From Smittium culicis (Eukaryota; Kickxellomycota; Harpellomycetes; Harpellales; Legeriomycetaceae), in contig LSSN01001948.1 of the NCBI GenBank assembly GCA_001970855.1, positions 1 through 21,312 on the forward strand: 21,312 nucleotides of DNA, in the 5' to 3' direction. The position numbers were made by a program, and so were the translations under genes. This document shows positions 19,889-21,312 of the stretch, one piece after another (position 1 is the first letter of the stretch; each line of letters starts with the position of its first letter). The notes under the pieces were generated by a model. That model had not been told where the DNA came from, ran no database searches, and was given only the letters and a program-made list of their open reading frames with translations.

Positions 19889-21312
19889 ATGGTGCGAGTT
19901 AGCACATCAATACTAATATTCAACAATTTAGCTTTGTTAATACTATCTAATGAGCTAAATAATCATAAAATAGGTAGAGAAAGCACTAATAAAACCTCTT
20001 CAAAAAAAATATCTCGATTAGGGCTGTCACACAAATCAACACTCTTTGATTATTTCGACCACAAAAGCAATTATAGTTGTTGGGATTCAAGCCAGCAAAA
20101 GTTAAACGAAGACGAAAATTCAATTTTAGATATTGATCCTAACAACGAAACTTCAATTTATCAGGAAGGTGAAGATAATTCTGGAAACGGAGTAGGAAAC
20201 CCTGATTACATAAACGAAAATTCTGGAAATGGAGGAGGAAATTTTAATATTCAAAGATACAACCAAGGATATAGAGGTCGTAATTCCGATGCTCAAGGTT
20301 ATAACTTTAGAAATTATCGAGAAAATTCTGATAGTCAAAGATACAACTCAGAAAATGGAGGAGGTGGTTATAGTGATCAAGGTAATAACTCTGGAAGCGG
20401 TGGAGAAAATTCTGATGGTCAAGTAATTAGCCCTGAAAATGGAGATAATAGTATTGGAAACAGAAATCAAGATTCAAATGATGAAGATACCTTCAAATCT
20501 AATTCAAACAATAGATTTGGTGTAGATCGAAATCGAGATAGTGCTGGTAATCAGTTGGGAAACTTCAATAAAAATGATATCGATGACGAAAATGAAGTTG
20601 ATAGAATTAGATCTGGAAACCAAATAGGAAGATTCGGCTCAAACCAAAGCGAGAACTATGAAAGTAGAGGTGCTAATAATAGCGATGATAATGGGGATGG
20701 ACATAATAATCTACAAAATCAAGGATTTAATATCGGTGATGGGTATGGCCCACGTGGTGAGGTTGATTACCGTGATAGATTTGGTCGCCGTGGTAGATTT
20801 AGTCGCCGAGGTGAATTTGATAGACGTGATAGGTTTGATCGCCGAGGTGGATTTGGTCGCCGTGGTAGATTTAGTCGCCGAAGTGAATTTGATAGACATG
20901 ATAGATTTAATCGCCGAGGTGGATTTGGACGCCGTGATAGGTTTGGTCACCGTGATAGGTTCGGCCGTCAAGGTGGGTTATATCGACGTGGTAGATTCGG
21001 TGGTCTAGGTGGATTATATCGCCGTGGTAGGTACGGTCGCCGAGATGGACTTTATAGAAACAATCGTAGTAGTTATAGATTTAATAAACGCAACTACAGA
21101 AATACAATAAACTTTGGCGAATATAATAATCGAAATAGGAGTAATATACAGTCTAGTGAGCCTGAAAATGATGGTCAAAATGATAAAGATTCTACAAATA
21201 AGTCGAACCTTAGCCAAGATTATGAAAGGCGTAGAAGGTACACAAGTAAAAGATATAGGAATTTTGAAAGATCCATGTCGCGAATTCGGAAAAATAGCGA
21301 TTATCATAATAG
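19889..21312 (+). CDS. Low-complexity, possibly secreted protein with Arg/Phe/Gly hexapeptide repeats; runs off the right edge
   Basis: An ATG frame, preceded by an in-frame TAA at 19865, stays open for 474 codons to the window end. The N-terminus (MVRVSTSILIFNNLALLILS) looks like a weak signal peptide: a basic start, a hydrophobic core with two Asn, and a possible cleavage near residue 20. Residues ~30-105 are mixed polar, with a single Cys near SCWDS. Residues ~106-290 are Asn/Gly/Ser/Asp-rich with loose repeats such as ENSGNGGG, QRYNQGYRGRN and ENSDSQRYN. Residues 298-393 are 16 tandem hexapeptides of the form F-x-R-R-x-x. A basic Asn/Arg/Tyr/Ser tail follows. No catalytic domain is seen and I do not recognise a family. 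It could be a secreted adhesive or wall protein, or, if the leader is not a signal peptide, an RGG-like RNA-binding or condensate-forming protein. Confidence 0.7.
   Translation, partial: MVRVSTSILIFNNLALLILSNELNNHKIGRESTNKTSSKKISRLGLSHKSTLFDYFDHKSNYSCWDSSQQKLNEDENSILDIDPNNETSIYQEGEDNSGNGVGNPDYINENSGNGGGNFNIQRYNQGYRGRNSDAQGYNFRNYRENSDSQRYNSENGGGGYSDQGNNSGSGGENSDGQVISPENGDNSIGNRNQDSNDEDTFKSNSNNRFGVDRNRDSAGNQLGNFNKNDIDDENEVDRIRSGNQIGRFGSNQSENYESRGANNSDDNGDGHNNLQNQGFNIGDGYGPRGEVDYRDRFGRRGRFSRRGEFDRRDRFDRRGGFGRRGRFSRRSEFDRHDRFNRRGGFGRRDRFGHRDRFGRQGGLYRRGRFGGLGGLYRRGRYGRRDGLYRNNRSSYRFNKRNYRNTINFGEYNNRNRSNIQSSEPENDGQNDKDSTNKSNLSQDYERRRRYTSKRYRNFERSMSRIRKNSDYHN
20780..21067 (+). repeat. Tandem 18-bp repeat (16 hexapeptide units) with a 72-bp higher-order period
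   Basis: Sixteen 18-bp units encode FGRRGR, FSRRGE, FDRRDR, FDRRGG and variants, grading into LYRRGR and YGRRDG at the 3' end. The first eight units are two copies of a 72-bp block (20780-20851 and 20852-20923) that differ at only four bases; the later units are more diverged. Phase is kept throughout, so the array stays in frame. Confidence 0.9.

Noticed and set aside
20658..21008. Repetitive Val/Asp/Ile-rich frame (plus) and Thr/Lys/Ser-rich frame (minus) over the repeat array
   Set aside because: Both are alternative readings of the 18-bp repeats; the Arg/Phe/Gly frame is continuous with the long ATG frame.

Overview
The window is very AT-rich eukaryotic nuclear DNA with compact genes, short introns (about 85-160 nt) carrying GT...AG ends, and intergenic stretches full of A/T runs. 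Protein relationships point to a fungus: the CKS1 C-terminus resembles fission-yeast Suc1, and the mitochondrial S8 protein resembles yeast Mrps8. A WDR91-type and a STEAP-type gene are both better known from animals. That mix and the base composition suggest an early-diverging fungus, perhaps Kickxellomycotina/Harpellales, but the lineage is an inference and no marker here settles it.

Layout. Left, minus strand: a WDR91-like endosomal regulator gene (53-1796, eight exons seen, 3' part off the left edge), then CKS1 (2485-3061, three exons), then a long single-exon STEAP-type metalloreductase (4725-6827). Centre, plus strand: a small two-helix DUF4536/DMAC1-like membrane protein (8633-8842) and a two-exon class-II AP endonuclease of the APE1/exonuclease III family (9396-10831). 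Facing the latter on the minus strand is a 521-residue Ser/Asn-rich protein with two predicted helices and many S/T-P sites (11237-12802). Near 14.3-14.6 kb, minus strand, there are two overlapping coding-like frames that may be one small LYR-type mitochondrial protein gene with a frame conflict. Right, plus strand: mitochondrial ribosomal protein uS8m (17095-17556) and, from 19889 to beyond the right edge, a long low-complexity protein with a possible signal peptide and 16 tandem Arg/Phe/Gly hexapeptides.

These are ordinary nuclear genes with no operon logic. Loose themes are cell cycle (CKS1), endosome identity (WDR91), metal reduction (STEAP), base-excision repair (APE1) and mitochondrial biogenesis (uS8m, DMAC1-like and perhaps the LYR-like gene). 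No convincing tRNA, rRNA, transposon or CRISPR array was seen. The items most worth a second look are the hexapeptide-repeat protein, the STEAP and WDR91 homologues in an apparent fungus, and the frame conflict near 14.5 kb.
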